Below the pieces are notes generated by a model. It was given only the letters and a program-made list of their open reading frames with translations. It had not been told where the DNA came from and made no database searches. From assembly GCA_963966185.1 (NCBI GenBank), contig CAWZYM010000375.1, positions 1 to 64,000 of the forward strand: a stretch of 64,000 nt of DNA, read 5' to 3'. Position 1 is the first letter of the stretch, and each line of letters starts with the position of its first letter. Of the stretch, positions 11,544 through 23,414 are shown in pieces. This DNA comes from Rhabditoides inermis (lineage: Eukaryota; Nematoda; Chromadorea; Rhabditida; Rhabditidae). The translations under genes were made by a program, and so were the position numbers.

Positions 11544-11778
11544 CGTGTATCTATTTTGCTGTGAAGGTCTTCCCTATATGAGAAACATACATATGAATAG
11601 ATATATCGATTCCTGTTGCGTATACCACATATGTATGTAGTAGCAAAGTAGCGTAGTATGTAATGAAGTACAAAGTAAAAGAAATTGTTGTGTATAAACT
11701 TCATACTAAGTAGTTATTGATCAAATGTTGAAGTGGACAAGTAGACATGTAAACAAACAAACAAACAAACAACCGAAC

Positions 11779-11862
11779 CTCCTCCGCCGGTCGTCCATTA
11801 CTCCTCTGCACATAGAGTTGATTGGGGGTGGAAGGTGAAGCGAGCACCGTCGTCGCAGCCAT
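11779..11862 (-). CDS. Isolated candidate first exon
   Basis: An ATG at 11862 opens 28 codons starting MAATTVLASPSTPNQLY and ending PAEE before a weak donor (GTTCGG). No downstream exon can be joined: the LTR element begins about 230 bp away in the direction of transcription. It could be a real 5' exon cut off by the insertion or a chance frame. Confidence 0.2.
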
Positions 11863-12063
11863 TATAGACTTATCGATCGGTATCAATCAATAATTGGTGT
11901 GTGGATCAGAGGAGCGCCCGCCGCATGTACACTACAAATGATACTCAGTCGGGGAGTCTGAAGGGTGCAGGGCACAAAACAAAAACACTGCGATAACGGG
12001 ATTGTCGCCTTGTGGGAGAATTGCGATGAAGAGGAAGAGAGGGAGGGGGGAGAAAGAAAGAAA

Positions 12064-12413
12064 GAGAGAGATAGAGAGATAGAGAGATAGAGAGATAGAG
12101 AGATAGAGAGATAGAGAGATAGAGAGATAGAGAGATAGAGAGATAGAGAGATAGAGAGATAGAGAGATAGAGAGATAGAGAGATAGAGAGATAGAGAGAT
12201 AGAGAGATAGAGAGATAGAGAGATAGAGAGATAGAGAGATAGAGAGATAGAGAGATAGAGAGATAGAGAGATAGAGAGATAGAGAGATAGAGAGATAGAG
12301 AGATAGAGAGATAGAGAGATAGAAAGATAGAGAGATAGAGAGATAGAGAGATAGAGAGATAGAGAGATAGAGAGATAGAGAGATAGAGAGATAGAGAGAT
12401 AGAGAGATAGAGA
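12064..12413. repeat. 8-bp minisatellite (AGAGAGAT)n
   Basis: About 43 nearly perfect head-to-tail copies; one visible variant (AGAAAGAT, near 12322). The 200-residue Leu/Ser/Ile/Tyr frames across it are artefacts. Confidence 0.95.
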
Positions 12414-12710
12414 GAGTGAGAGAAGGAGAGAGAGATGGAAAGAAGTGATAGAAACTACAGAGGGGAAGGAGAGAGAAGTCGATATTATGCAGCTCATAAT
12501 GATAGTTTTCAAGGAAGAAGGTCTGAGTGCGAATAAGTGTTATAAAAGGACACACGTTAAACCATAGAAGTCTAGTACTTTGTATTTCTGTCAACACAAA
12601 CCCTACAACCATACTTTCTATCACGTGGCGGTTGTGCAAATAAGATATCCGTGATAGATTATAACATTCCCGGAAGCTCTCCATGATGACATCATGTTTT
12701 TTCCTCACAG

Positions 12711-13445
12711 TACCATCTATGACTGATGAAACGTGAGTGCAAGTACACTAAAATATAGATGGCGGCAGAAAAGTCAATGGAAGAAAGGAGAGCGAGGAGA
12801 GTTGAGTGAGATGTAGCGATATGACACAGGAACATGATATCAACAAAACAACACAGACGTGACGCAACCTCGGACAAGTACGTTTTCTGTTCGAAAATGC
12901 AATTGCATGTCGGTTCGAAGAAAGTATGAATTCCATTTATGAGTTCTAAAAGGCCGAAAGCACTTTTCCAGTTGACTAAAGTGGAAGGAATACATGAAAT
13001 GCAGATAAACTTCACCATGAAACATGCAGTAGCAAAAGTGGAAAAGATATGGAGAAGAGAGAGAGAGAGACGAGCGCGCATCTTGCCGGGAGGGTGTCGG
13101 TGGTAGATCAATACACCTGTGTGCCTCTCTCTCTCTCACCTGAGAAGCGTCGACATCGCTCATCCGCCACTAATCGCTACTCTCTTTTGCAGATTTGATG
13201 ATATTCCACGGCGAGGCAGTGTGCGATTCGAAGAGACGCCAGACGACGAGCGCGGCGAGAGAGTGAGGGATGGGAAGAGAGCGGTCGAGATATCGACGAT
13301 ATCGGATTAGCCTTGTGATAGTGATAGAGAGGGAGAAAGGGAGAAAGGGAGGAGGAAAAGAAAGGGAAAGAGAAGGAGGGGGAGAGAGGGAGAGAGGGAG
13401 AGAGGGAGAGAGATGTCCCGGGATGGTCAGGTGGTTCGATTCTGA
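12711..13445 (+). CDS. Candidate 3' exons of an unidentified plus-strand gene
   Basis: Three pieces join in phase: 12711-12732 (CCTCACAG acceptor, GTGAGT donor), 13193-13262 (TTTTGCAG acceptor, GTGAGG donor) and 13431-13445, ending in a stop. The joined product would contain PSMTDETFDDIPRRG, then SVRFEETPDDERGER, then VVRF. It is acidic and hydrophilic. The first piece needs one base from an upstream exon that I cannot find. The opposite strand of 13193-13262 is also open, so the call is weak. Confidence 0.3.
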
Positions 13446-14734
13446 GGTGTGCGGGGGAAGATAGGGAAGAGGCGACACGAGGATTGATGCATGCTTGATC
13501 TACAGTAACAAAAACAACAGAGCATTGAAAACAGACGATGAAGTTTCAACTGGACGATCAGAGACACGCGGTAAAAAAAGAATGATATGAAATAGTGATG
13601 ACTCTTCAATGTTAATTTTACTGTTGGAGTCAGTTAGTGAGTTATCCAGTTACAATCAGTCGGTGGTCGTAACTGTTACATAAGAAAATCCTTTTGAAGG
13701 TAAGGCTAGAATCGATTATGTATCAAAAAAGCCGCTTTATTCTTTATAACAATAACTCTCCTAGAACGTTCAGGGGATCTTTTGAATCGGGCCTCTACTT
13801 GAATGGCTGAATTAGAATCATTGAATTTGGACTTTGGTCTCATGTTATTGGCATACGAATGTTGTTATTGTTTTACGAATTCATTCTATGACCTATGACA
13901 GGTCACATTTTATAACGAGCACATACTATGGGCTAGCAAATGACTTCCACTCTCGTTTGGATAGAAATCGGAACTTCTGAGCCCTTGGTGTCTATATCGC
14001 GCGGATGACAAACGAGTATGAAAACAAGTTAAAGTTCAATCAAGACAAATGTTCGTGTGGAAACAGCTGCGGTTGGCGGAATGTCGACGTGGATTCGTGA
14101 ATAATGCGCTTTCATAAATGTAAACGAGTAAACACGCCACTCCGCCGCATCCTTTTTCATGCATGATTGCATGTCAATATGTTAGACACACACACTCCCT
14201 GTCTTTTTGTTATCACATTTTAGTGGGATGAAAGATTCGAACGGTCTCACAATGAGGAAGAAACGATAGTTTTTTTCTCCTTGACAGTCAAGTCCATGTA
14301 AACAACTGTAGCCACATTCCAGATGTAGACACGTTCTGGTTTACAAACTCCATTGAATTATTTATCGTTAAAAAGAAAAGTGTGATTACAACAAAAAAAA
14401 ATTGAAATGTTGTGATACGATTCAAATCATATCATAATAAACAATCTTGTTATCTACCGATAATGACACACGAGTGAATTCAATATCAAATTGAATACCA
14501 AGCAAGTATCACTCTCAGTGGCATGTCATAGTCGGGCAACTGGTCACATGGAATCATTTATCTCGTAATTAGTTGAAACATTCTTTCAAGTATTTTTCCC
14601 TAGTCCTCTTGTCGCTTTTCTTTTCTCTTGTCACGGAATTCTTTTCGACATGCGCACGCCGTGGAGAGAGTCTGGAATACGGTAGATTGAATCAGGGATA
14701 ATGTAGGAATACGGTGGATTGAATCAAAGATACC
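13446..14734. other. Intergenic; nothing recognised
   Basis: AT-rich, no supported exon or repeat on either strand. Confidence 0.4.
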
Positions 14735-15205
14735 TCACGAGGGAGGTGTTATAGGTCCTCCACTCGGATTTACAATCTGAAGGCACCATTCGAAAGCTCT
14801 TGATCTCCTTAACAACATATCAAAAATTCAGCTGCCCTCGTGTCCATTAAGATACCGTAATCTTCGTTTGAAGTTGATACCAGATTACTGTATTTTGTGT
14901 TACGTATGTTGCACTAGTCTTATCGGAGTAGGTCCCTAATAGTTATAAAAGACTATAGCTTTCATAAAAACTTTGAAATATGAGATTTCATCGATTTAGA
15001 GCCGAGTTATGGTCAAAAACGTCAATGACTGCCTCCAGCGACTGTCTGAACTTTGAAATTTTTGACTGTTACTTTCTATGTAAAGTATGCCTAAACCGAA
15101 ACGAGGGCAGCTGATTTTTTGATATGTTAAACAGTAGGTTAAGGGCTTTCAATTTCTACCTTATGAAGTAAATCCGAGTGGAGGACCTATAACACCTCCC
15201 TCGTC
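14735..15205. mobile_element. MITE with long imperfect terminal inverted repeats
   Basis: The left end (from ACGAGGGAGGTGTTATAGG) is repeated inverted at the right end (...CCTATAACACCTCCCTCGT, ending about 15203). After a 37-bp near-perfect core the repeat continues imperfectly for about 110 bp per side (inner GCTGCCCTCGT pair). No coding capacity. Its right end coincides with the in-frame stop of the four-TM gene's last visible exon. The target duplication is not clear. Confidence 0.75.
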
Positions 15206-15294
15206 AGGTCACTGTACTCACATCATAACCGAGAAACGACACGAAAAACGCGATGGCATAGCGAGCGTATATGTTTATTCCTGATTTTAGAGGT

Positions 15295-15346
<52 letters not shown>

Positions 15347-15421
15347 CAGAGAGATACACACAGAGAGACGGAGAGAAAAGAGAGGGGGAGGAGAAAGATA
15401 GAGATGAAGAGAGTGAGAGAC

Positions 15422-15465
<44 letters not shown>

Positions 15466-15760
15466 GTACGGTCGTCTGTGGCGATTGGGAATATCTGCGG
15501 AACGTCCTTTTCAGATCGAGTAGGTCCGTGTAAGTGGCGAGAAGGTCGCAGATGTTGACTCCGCTGTGAATGATCATACAGAACACCTGAATGGGTACTG
15601 TACACGCAGGGTTACTGTAGATTGTTGGGTATACGGTAGTATACAGTACCATGAATACGATGAAAATGCACGCGATAGAGGGCTTGCGCAAGATGACAGC
15701 AATGAGAGCGAGGACGGTGGAAATGCACCTGGAAGGGGAGAGAGATAGAGAGAGAAGGAG

Positions 15761-15799
<39 letters not shown>

Positions 15800-16422
15800 A
15801 GACGCACCACAGTCCTGTATCCGCAAAGATGATGACCCTGCAGTGGGTGTAGATCGTGTCCCAGTGACTCGCAAACAGCTCGATTCCTAAAATTACGGTA
15901 GCCGGTACGGTATGGTAGAAGCTCACGGTAACATAGTACACAGATAATGTGAATGATATAGATGATGTGTATCTATGGTAGCAGGGAGGTAACAAGAAAA
16001 CATTGTGAACGACGCTGATAAAGGGTCAACTCACTGTTCACTGTTGGCATTACGAAAATGAACTGATACAGAGATGCTCGAAGATTCAATCGTTAAAACC
16101 GATATTACAAATTACAATACATACAAATGATACAGGTTGCAAAAGCGGTTACGAAACATAGCAAACGATCTGAAAGGTAGCTGTTGAAAATTCAGTTAGT
16201 CGTGATCGTGATTCGTAATAAATTAAAACTACAGTACCAAAGTAGACCTTGGCTAGGGTGATGACAGCAAGGAGCACGGCAGAGATGAGGAGACACACCT
16301 GGAGAGAGAGAGGGGAGAAAGAGAGAGAGAGAGGGGGGGAGGGGAGGGGGGGGGGGGGGAGGGAGAGAGAAGGGGGAGAAGGATGATACCCGTGGCGGCA
16401 CGCAGCACCACACTTTGCCCAT
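15204..16422 (-). CDS. Four-transmembrane protein (possibly 3' incomplete)
   Basis: Exons 5' to 3': 16390-16422 (start MGKVWCCVPPR), 16238-16298, 15808-15886, 15650-15728, 15466-15586, 15222-15280; phases agree throughout. The penultimate donor is a GTCTCT site, a type also used in the coiled-coil gene at 61.7 kb; the better-looking GTACGT four bases earlier would break phase. Four hydrophobic segments follow: VCLLISAVLLAVITLAK, VIIFADTGLWCISTVLALIA, SIACIFIVFMVFCMIIHSG and YARYAIAFFVSFLGY. The short Cys-rich N-terminus followed by four TMs resembles small nematode four-TM families (LAPTM/DUF7027-like), probably endomembrane or lysosomal; this is inference. After GYD either a GTGAGT donor at 15221 is used (next exon not found) or translation continues five codons to TGA (15204-15206). 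Confidence 0.6.
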
Positions 16423-16426
16423 CGTC

Positions 16427-16595
16427 GATCGACAGATCAATAGATCGACCGATCGATGGAGGGAGCGGGTTGGACCAAGCGCGCGGCTGGGCAACGACGG
16501 AATGATGGGGAGAGGGGGGAGGGGAGAGGACGACTGGGCTAGCAAGATGTCTAGACATGGGTGTCTAGAGTCTATTGGAAATTTAGATAGACTAG
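16427..16595. repeat. Partial copy of the start of the 3.3-kb tandem unit
   Basis: About 165 bp just upstream of the four-TM ATG (from CATCGTCGATCGACAG to AAATTTAGATAGA) match the beginning of each 3.3-kb unit (for example 18652-18823) with few differences. It includes the GATCGACCGATCGATGG run and a TCTAGACATGGGTGTCTAGA inverted repeat. Confidence 0.85.
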
Positions 16596-16658
16596 CATCA
16601 ACGTATTTAATAGGCAAATGGAGCATGCTTCTGAGGGCGCGGCGCTTGTACTCCGGTA

Positions 16659-17605
16659 TGCTCGCCGCTGCGCGACTCGCTCGGGGAGCGACGGGAGGGG
16701 TGCGTGCTCGCCGCTGCGCGACTCGCTCGGGGAGCGACGGGAGGGGTGCGTGCTCGCCGCTGCGCGACTCGCTCGGGGAGCGACGGGAGGGGTGCGTGCT
16801 CGCCGCTGCGCGACTCGCTCGGGGAGCGACGGGAGGGGTGCGTGCTCGCCGCTGCGCGACTCGCTCGGGGAGCGACGGGAGGGGTGCGTGCTCGCCGCTG
16901 CGCGACTCGCTCGGGGAGCGACGGGAGGGGTGCGTGCTCGCCGCTGCGCGATTCGCTCGGGGAGCGACGGGAGGGGTGCGTGCTCGCCGCTGCGCGACTC
17001 GCTCGGGGAGCGACGGGAGGGGTGCGTGCTCGCCGCTGCGCGACTCGCTCGGGGAGCGACGGGAGGGGTGCGTGCTCGCCGCTGCGCGACTCGCTCGGGG
17101 AGCGACGGGAGGGGTGCGTGCTCGCCGCTGCGCGACTCGCTCGGGGAGCGACGGGAGGGGTGCGTGCTCGCCGCTGCGCGACTCGCTCGGGGAGCGACGG
17201 GAGAGGTGCGTGCTCGCCGCTGCGCGACTCGCTCGGGGAGCGACGGGAGGGGTGCGTGCTCGCCGCTGCGCGACTCGCTCGGGGAGCGACGGGAGGGGTG
17301 CGTGCTCGCCGCTGCGCGACTCGCTCGGGGAGCGACGGGAGGGGTGCGTGCTCGCCGCTGCGCGACTCGCTCGGGGAGCGACGGGAGGGGTGCGTGCTCG
17401 CCGCTGCGCGACTCGCTCGGGGAGCGACGGGAGGGGTGCGTGCTCGCCGCTGCGCGACTCGCTCGGGGAGCGACGGGAGAGGTGCGTGCTCGCCGCTGCG
17501 CGACTCGCTCGGGGAGCGACGGGAGGGTTGCGTGCTCGCCGCTGCGCGACTCGCTCGGGGAGCGACGGGAGGGGTGCGTGCTCGCCGCTGCGCGGCTCGC
17601 TCAGC
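16659..17605. repeat. 46-bp GC-rich minisatellite, about 20 copies
   Basis: Unit begins TGCTCGCCGCTGCGCGACTC and ends GGGAGGGGTGCG. Copies are nearly identical (rare changes such as GAGAGG or ATTCGC). Each unit holds the inverted repeat TCGCTC/GAGCGA. Because 46 is not a multiple of 3, all frames stay open, which explains several 340-520 codon frames that are not genes. It starts about 240 bp upstream of the four-TM gene. Confidence 0.95.
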
Positions 17606-18600
17606 CTACTGTAGCTACCGCAGTATGCCTGTAGCGACAGTATCGCAGTCGGCGTCGCACGCGCGCGCCTTTTTGCCTCTCGTAGTTGGGTTTTTTGCGG
17701 AAAATTTGCGACTCCCGACGCTTTCTCTCTACAACTTTTGCGTTTTACGACGTTCAAATAAAGACAATATGCTTCTCGGCGACTCTTTGGACAGCCACCA
17801 TCTCCTGATCATTCGAAATTGCGTGCAAGAGCGGTGGGGTGTGGTTGATAGCACGTTTGCATTGCAATTTGTTTTCACAATTTCGAATGCGGTCTGAGTT
17901 CAGTTGTTTTGTTGTGTCTGCATCATCACCAGAGAACAGCACGTTCGCATCCAATGACATCAGCTGCAGCAAATAAATAATAAAGATACACGAAAGACCT
18001 ATCAGTACAAAATTATTATCCTATCAGTACAAAAAGGATGTATGCTTGCATCCAATCGAATCAGGCATCTCGAAAAGCGGCAGTGGAAACTCTTGTTTTC
18101 AGCTCGTAGAACCAGTCGCAGCGCCGGGATTTATCAGTCATAGCGACAAATGTGCGCCGGGTTCACGAACTAATACATATCCTACAATCTTGTTGGATTG
18201 TGCGTTTGATTCTCGTTATGAAAGCGTGCAATACCAGTTCAATTTAAAAAAAAAACGTTTTGTTGAAACTTATCGGCAAAATGTATGCTTTCAAAACGTT
18301 TTGTTGACTTTCAAACTATGTTTAGAAGTCAACAAAACAATCTGCCCAGGAGCGGAATCGATCCAACGATCGTAAGATTGTCAGCCGAACGCGCTACCAG
18401 CTGAGCTATGAGTGCGCTGAGATTGCGAGCGGTTAATTCCGTAACGTCTCAAACCTTGCAGACTGGCCTCATGAGTGAAATGCGCATTTCGTCAATTCGT
18501 CTCTCCGCACCTATCCACTATCCATTTGATTATGCTGGCATGGGCATTGTGGTGTAGCGGATAGTGCGTCTGCCTCATGATCGTTCCTCTCGAGTTCGAA
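17606..18600. other. Intergenic with two tRNA-like sequences
   Basis: No protein gene supported. The two tRNA-like elements are listed separately. The 3.3-kb array begins immediately after, inside the 3' part of the second tRNA-like element. Confidence 0.45.
18343..18417 (-). repeat. tRNA-like sequence (pseudo-tRNA or SINE)
   Basis: On the minus strand TAGCTCAGCTGGTAGCGCG (A box) and GGATCGATTCC (B box) are well preserved and correctly spaced, but the 7-bp acceptor ends do not pair. Likely a degenerate tRNA or SINE head. Confidence 0.5.
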
Positions 18601-18612
18601 TCCGGCGCAGTG
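18543..18612 (+). repeat. tRNA-like sequence, Met-like anticodon loop
   Basis: TGGTGTAGCGGATAGTGCG (A box) and GAGTTCGAATCC (B box), with a CTCATGA anticodon-like loop (CAT). The anticodon stem pairs poorly. Its 3' end (TCCGGCGCAGTG) is the first sequence of the 3.3-kb tandem unit, so the array junction lies within it. Confidence 0.5.
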
Positions 18613-20033
18613 ATTTTCACATGTTTTGCTAATACACGTGATGTCATTTCGATCGTCGATCGATAGATCAATAGATCGACCGATCGATGGAGGGAGCAGG
18701 TTGGACCGGGCGCGCGGCTGGGCAACGACGGAATGATGGGGAGAGGGGGGAGGGGAGAGGACGACTGGGCTAGCAAGATGTCTAGACATGGGTGTCTAGA
18801 GTCTATTGGAAATTTAGATAGATATGTCTACATATGTCTAAGGATTGATTTCGTATATTCCAAATTGCGCTGCTTGCGCGCGACCGGTGAAAAAACGCCT
18901 TTGCGCACGAATGGTGCGGGGTATTATTTGAACTGGAGGCGGAAACTTTATCAATGTCCACTTTCATCGAAAATTCTAATCGTTCAGCGCCTCCTTACTC
19001 TTTCTCTTTCTCTCTCTCATCCTCCGTCTAGGCTCATTCCAGTTATACTGCGTGAATGAAAGCATGCATGATGAAGTATGTATTAGCGATACAAATTTGA
19101 TTCGATTACTTTATCTTCCCATATTCGTTGTGATTTTTGATATTTGATTGATGATACACAATTCCCAAATTTGGACAATATTGGTGCACTCCAATCCATC
19201 TCCATTTATGATCGATGATCGCTTTCATTCATTCTATCAAGCGAATGCGTGAATCACGCGAATCTTTTTACACTTTCAACATACGCTGGCCGCTCGCTTT
19301 TTCCCAAGCCATCGCTGAATGTCCAATTGTCGTAAACGCTTTCCAGAAGTTTGTTTGTATTCCGGAGCAGAACAAAACAGTTCTGACGCCCTCGTTTTGT
19401 GAATTTCGAAATGTTCCAACTGCCTCCTACGCACATTTATTTCCATTAGTCGCCAAGATCAACTTCAAGTGTTTATCCGGATCGTTATGGCTTAGTAATA
19501 TGACATCACATTCGCAATGATAGGATAGTAAGCATACAGTGGGCATCTTTTGGACCGAGAGCGGGGGAAAAGCTGATGAGTCATTCAGTTAGTGGTTAGT
19601 CATTATTATGCCTTCTCACTGTGTGTTTTGCTCGTCTTTGCTCGAGTAACTAGTAGTGTTTGCATAGCGGATAAGAGGCGGGCAGATGAGATGAGTATGT
19701 GCAGGAAATCAGCCACTGGCATACCCTACTACATATTCCTAGGTCTCTCTCTCTCTGTCTCTCTCTGTCTCTCTCCCCCTCTCTCTCTCTCCCTTCCCCC
19801 TCTCCTCTCTTTCGTGTTTCTGTTTTTATCCATTCTTCATATTATCAAATGTCCATTCACTGATAGTATATCTGATTAGGAACTAGAAGACAGCGATACC
19901 ACTAAAAGACTCGCTGTCTTCCTTCCGATATTTTTATTGTGTCGGCTCGCTTTGACATTTCCGCGCACTTTTTGCTTATCATGGGAACCGTTTATTGGCC
20001 ACAGATCTCGCGGGGGCGCAGACACTTGCCCTC

Positions 20034-20093
<60 letters not shown>

Positions 20094-21913
20094 ACGCAGC
20101 TTCTGTACGAGCGACAACTTGTTTACTTTACATATTGATGGGGGCGTGCGATAGCCGCTCTTTGATGCATCTCTCATCAGTTTGAATTGTTGTGTTTATT
20201 CTGCCAGTCGTCACATTATAGACAGTGGAGCGGTCAACGTTTCTCATTAGTAGTTTTTGTCCTCAGTTTTCAAATTAGCAGATGTTCTTTTGGAGGTCAT
20301 TTTCGGACACAACATATGTTCCCCAAGAAAAAAAGATACCACCCTCTTGCTCTCTCTCTCTCCCTCTCTCTCTCAACTCTCAACATTATACGGCTCATTG
20401 GCGCTCAATTGAGATGCGAGAAATTCGCAATTTCAAAATAAGCGGGGTGCTCGTTTCAGAATGTTTCATTGTGTTTTGTGCATAGGTCGAGGAAATCGCG
20501 CTTCTCTCTCTCTCTCTCTCTCTCTCCCTCTCTCTCTCAAACATATCCCTTTGATGCTTTGACGGCTTTTCCCCGTGAAGCGTGAGCGGCGTATCTTTTT
20601 CTCTCTCCTCATTTCACCGACTGAAATTTCAGTGCGCTGTGCACTGAAATCGCAGTCGCCTCTCCCTCATACGATTACATTATTCGCTCTCACAGCTGTT
20701 CTTTGAGCGTCAGGCATTCGCAATTTGCATATTGACAGCTATGTGGAAAGTCCTCATCATAAGCTGGATGGATCCCCTGAGGCAATTAGCTATTGTAGTC
20801 TAGGGCTGGTAGACGAAAAGGTGGCAGATGTGTGGCTCACTATGGATCTCTGTTCTAGTCTTCTCTGCGCCTATTCTCATCGCGCACTCTCTCGCTGCTC
20901 TCGCCACCTGCTCTCTCCCTCACTCTCGTGCGAAATGCGCGCGAAACGCAAAGCTGACCTCACTGTGGAAGCTCCGATCGATTGTCGCTGCTGCTCCTTT
21001 TCAAAACTCTCATCCTTTCCTTTTTTTCATCACTCTCGTTCCGACTTTTATGTGTCCCTTTTCTATAACACTCTTGTGTGGAAGTAGTGTTTGTTCACTG
21101 GCTTTCGATTCTCACCAACCACCCGATCGCAGCTGGCTTTTGAATTGCCGTGTGTTGTTTGTAATGCGACTTTCGAAATTCATTGCGCGGCGAGTGAGAA
21201 CAGAGTTCGTCTTGTGCCATTCATACCCCTTCTTTCGAAAACGTACTTTTAGGGAGCTCAATTAGTAGGCAAACATGACTTGGAACGGACCGGCAGCCAT
21301 TTCGGAAATATTGAATTCACTTTTGCGACGCTGCCTCGCCTCGCCTGCCGGCAAGTGCAGGGTGTAATTTTTTTCTCTCATGTCCGAAACACACTACCTT
21401 CTGAACTATGCGCTCATCCCTGCCCTAGACTGCTTTCTCCTGCGCTTACGAATGCATTGTTGATATTCGCGAGATATTCTTCCGGCTTGACCGCTTGAGA
21501 TGACACCGTTGTTATTGCTTTTTTGTATTATATACGTTTTCTATGAATGCCGATGCGTTCCTTATACGTTTCACGTTGCGTATTGATTGCAGGTTGCATG
21601 CGAAGGAAGAAGTGAGCCCCTCTCCATCCTCATCACACAATGACCGTCTCTTACATGCTCGACGTATCGCACACGTCGATCCTAGGTATCGATTTATCGA
21701 TTTATTGATTGGTTATTATCATGAGCTTTGCGCTGTTTATTTAGATACGCTATTGATCTACGCGGAGTTCCTCTGCGCTTTTGTATTTTGTTGTAACGTA
21801 TTTGACACGTTGTCAATGTGCGGTTTAGAAACATGCGATGAGTAAACCTGGCGCTTCAAACTCTTGTACGGAGTTGACAACTTTCCAGGGGTTTTCTTTT
21901 CTAAAAAGCTATT
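18601..21913. repeat. 3.3-kb tandem unit, copy 1
   Basis: 3313 bp from TCCGGCGCAGTG to AAAAAGCTATT. No protein family recognised. The recurring open frames (about 60-145 codons) have no domain I know. Contains several (CT)n tracts and a perfect 11-bp-stem hairpin at 19886-19921 (GAAGACAGCGA/TCGCTGTCTTC). Confidence 0.95.
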
Positions 21914-23053
21914 TCCGGCGCAGTGATTTTCACATGTTTTGCTAATACACGTGATGTCATTTCGATCGTCGATCGATAGATCAATAGATCGACCGATCGA
22001 TGGAGGGAGCAGGTTGGACCGGGCGCGCGGCTGGGCAACGACGGAATGATGGGGAGAGGGGGGAGGGGAGAGGACGACTGGGCTAGCAAGATGTCTAGAC
22101 ATGGGTGTCTAGAGTCTATTGGAAATTTAGATATATATGTCTACATATGTCTAAGGATTGATTTCGTATATTCCAAATTGCGCTGCTTGCGCGCGACCGG
22201 TGAAAAAACGCCTTTGCGCACGAATGGTGCGGGGTATTATTTGAACTGGAGGCGGAAACTTTATCAATGTCCACTTTCATCGAAAATTCTAATCGTTCAG
22301 CGCCTCCTTACTCTTTCTCTTTCTCTCTCTCATCCTCCGTCTAGGCTCATTCCAGTTATACTGCGTGAATGAAAGCATGCATGATGAAGTATGTATTAGC
22401 GATACAAATTTGATTCGATTACTTTATCTTCCCATATTCGTTGTGATTTTTGATATTTGATTGATGATACACAATTCCCAAATTTGGACAATATTGGTGC
22501 ACTCCAATCCATCTCCATTTATGATCGATGATCGCTTTCATTCATTCTATCAAGCGAATGCGTGAATCACGCGAATCTTTTTACACTTTCAACATACGCT
22601 GGCCGCTCGCTTTTTCCCAAGCCATCGCTGAATGTCCAATTGTCGTAAACGCTTTCCAGAAGTTTGTTTGTATTCCGGAGCAGAACAAAACAGTTCTGAC
22701 GCCCTCGTTTTGTGAATTTCGAAATGTTCCAACTGCCTCCTACGCACATTTATTTCCATTAGTCGCCAAGATCAACTTCAAGTGTTTATCCGGATCGTTA
22801 TGGCTTAGTAATATGACATCACATTCGCAATGATAGGATAGTAAGCATACAGTGGGCATCTTTTGGACCGAGAGCGGGGGAAAAGCTGATGAGTCATTCA
22901 GTTAGTGGTTAGTCATTATTATGCCTTCTCACTGTGTGTTTTGCTCGTCTTTGCTCGAGTAACTAGTAGTGTTTGCATAGCGGATAAGAGGCGGGCAGAT
23001 GAGATGAGTATGTGCAGGAAATCAGCCACCGGCATACCCTACTACATATTCCT

Positions 23054-23097
<44 letters not shown>

Positions 23098-23364
23098 GTC
23101 TCTCTCCCCCTCTCTCTCTCTCCCTTCCCCCTCTCCTCTCTTTCGTGTTTCTGTTTTTATCCATTCTTCATATTATCAAATGTCCATTCACTGATAGTAT
23201 ATCTGATTAGGAACTAGAAGACAGCGATACCACTAAAAGACTCGCTGTCTTCCTTCCGATATTTTTATTGTGTCGGCTCGCTTTGACATTTCCGCGCACT
23301 TTTTGCTTATCATGGGAACCGTTTATTGGCCACAGATCTCGCGGGGGCGCAGACACTTGCCCTC

Positions 23365-23414
<50 letters not shown>

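Larger units (their letters stand above)
6446..11548 (-). mobile_element. Gag-only LTR retrotransposon (BEL/Pao-like), recent insertion
   Basis: Two direct LTRs, 6451-7382 and 10612-11543, are each exactly 932 bp, start TG and end CA, and look identical wherever I compared them. They are flanked by the perfect 5-bp target duplication CGTGT (6446-6450 and 11544-11548). The only long protein is a minus-strand gag (8261-10408), so the element reads right to left. A primer-binding site touches the 5' LTR (10599-10611). No protease, reverse transcriptase, RNase H or integrase is present, and the internal region is only 3.2 kb. It must therefore have moved using another element's enzymes. LTR identity and the intact target duplication indicate a very recent insertion. 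It separates the two neighbouring minus-strand genes. Confidence 0.92.

Noticed and set aside
11883..12708. 200-260 codon Leu/Ser/Ile/Tyr frames
   Set aside because: Artefact of the (AGAGAGAT)n minisatellite.
16659..17605. CRISPR-like regular repeat
   Set aside because: No unique spacers; the units are directly adjacent and the genome is eukaryotic.
16192..17897. Open frames of 340-520 codons on both strands
   Set aside because: They are produced by the 46-bp minisatellite, whose unit length cycles through all frames; no domain and no codon bias.
21274..21498. N-terminal exon of bestrophin (start ATGACTTGG)
   Set aside because: The encoded sequence does not resemble a bestrophin N-terminus and the same string occurs in all three repeat units.
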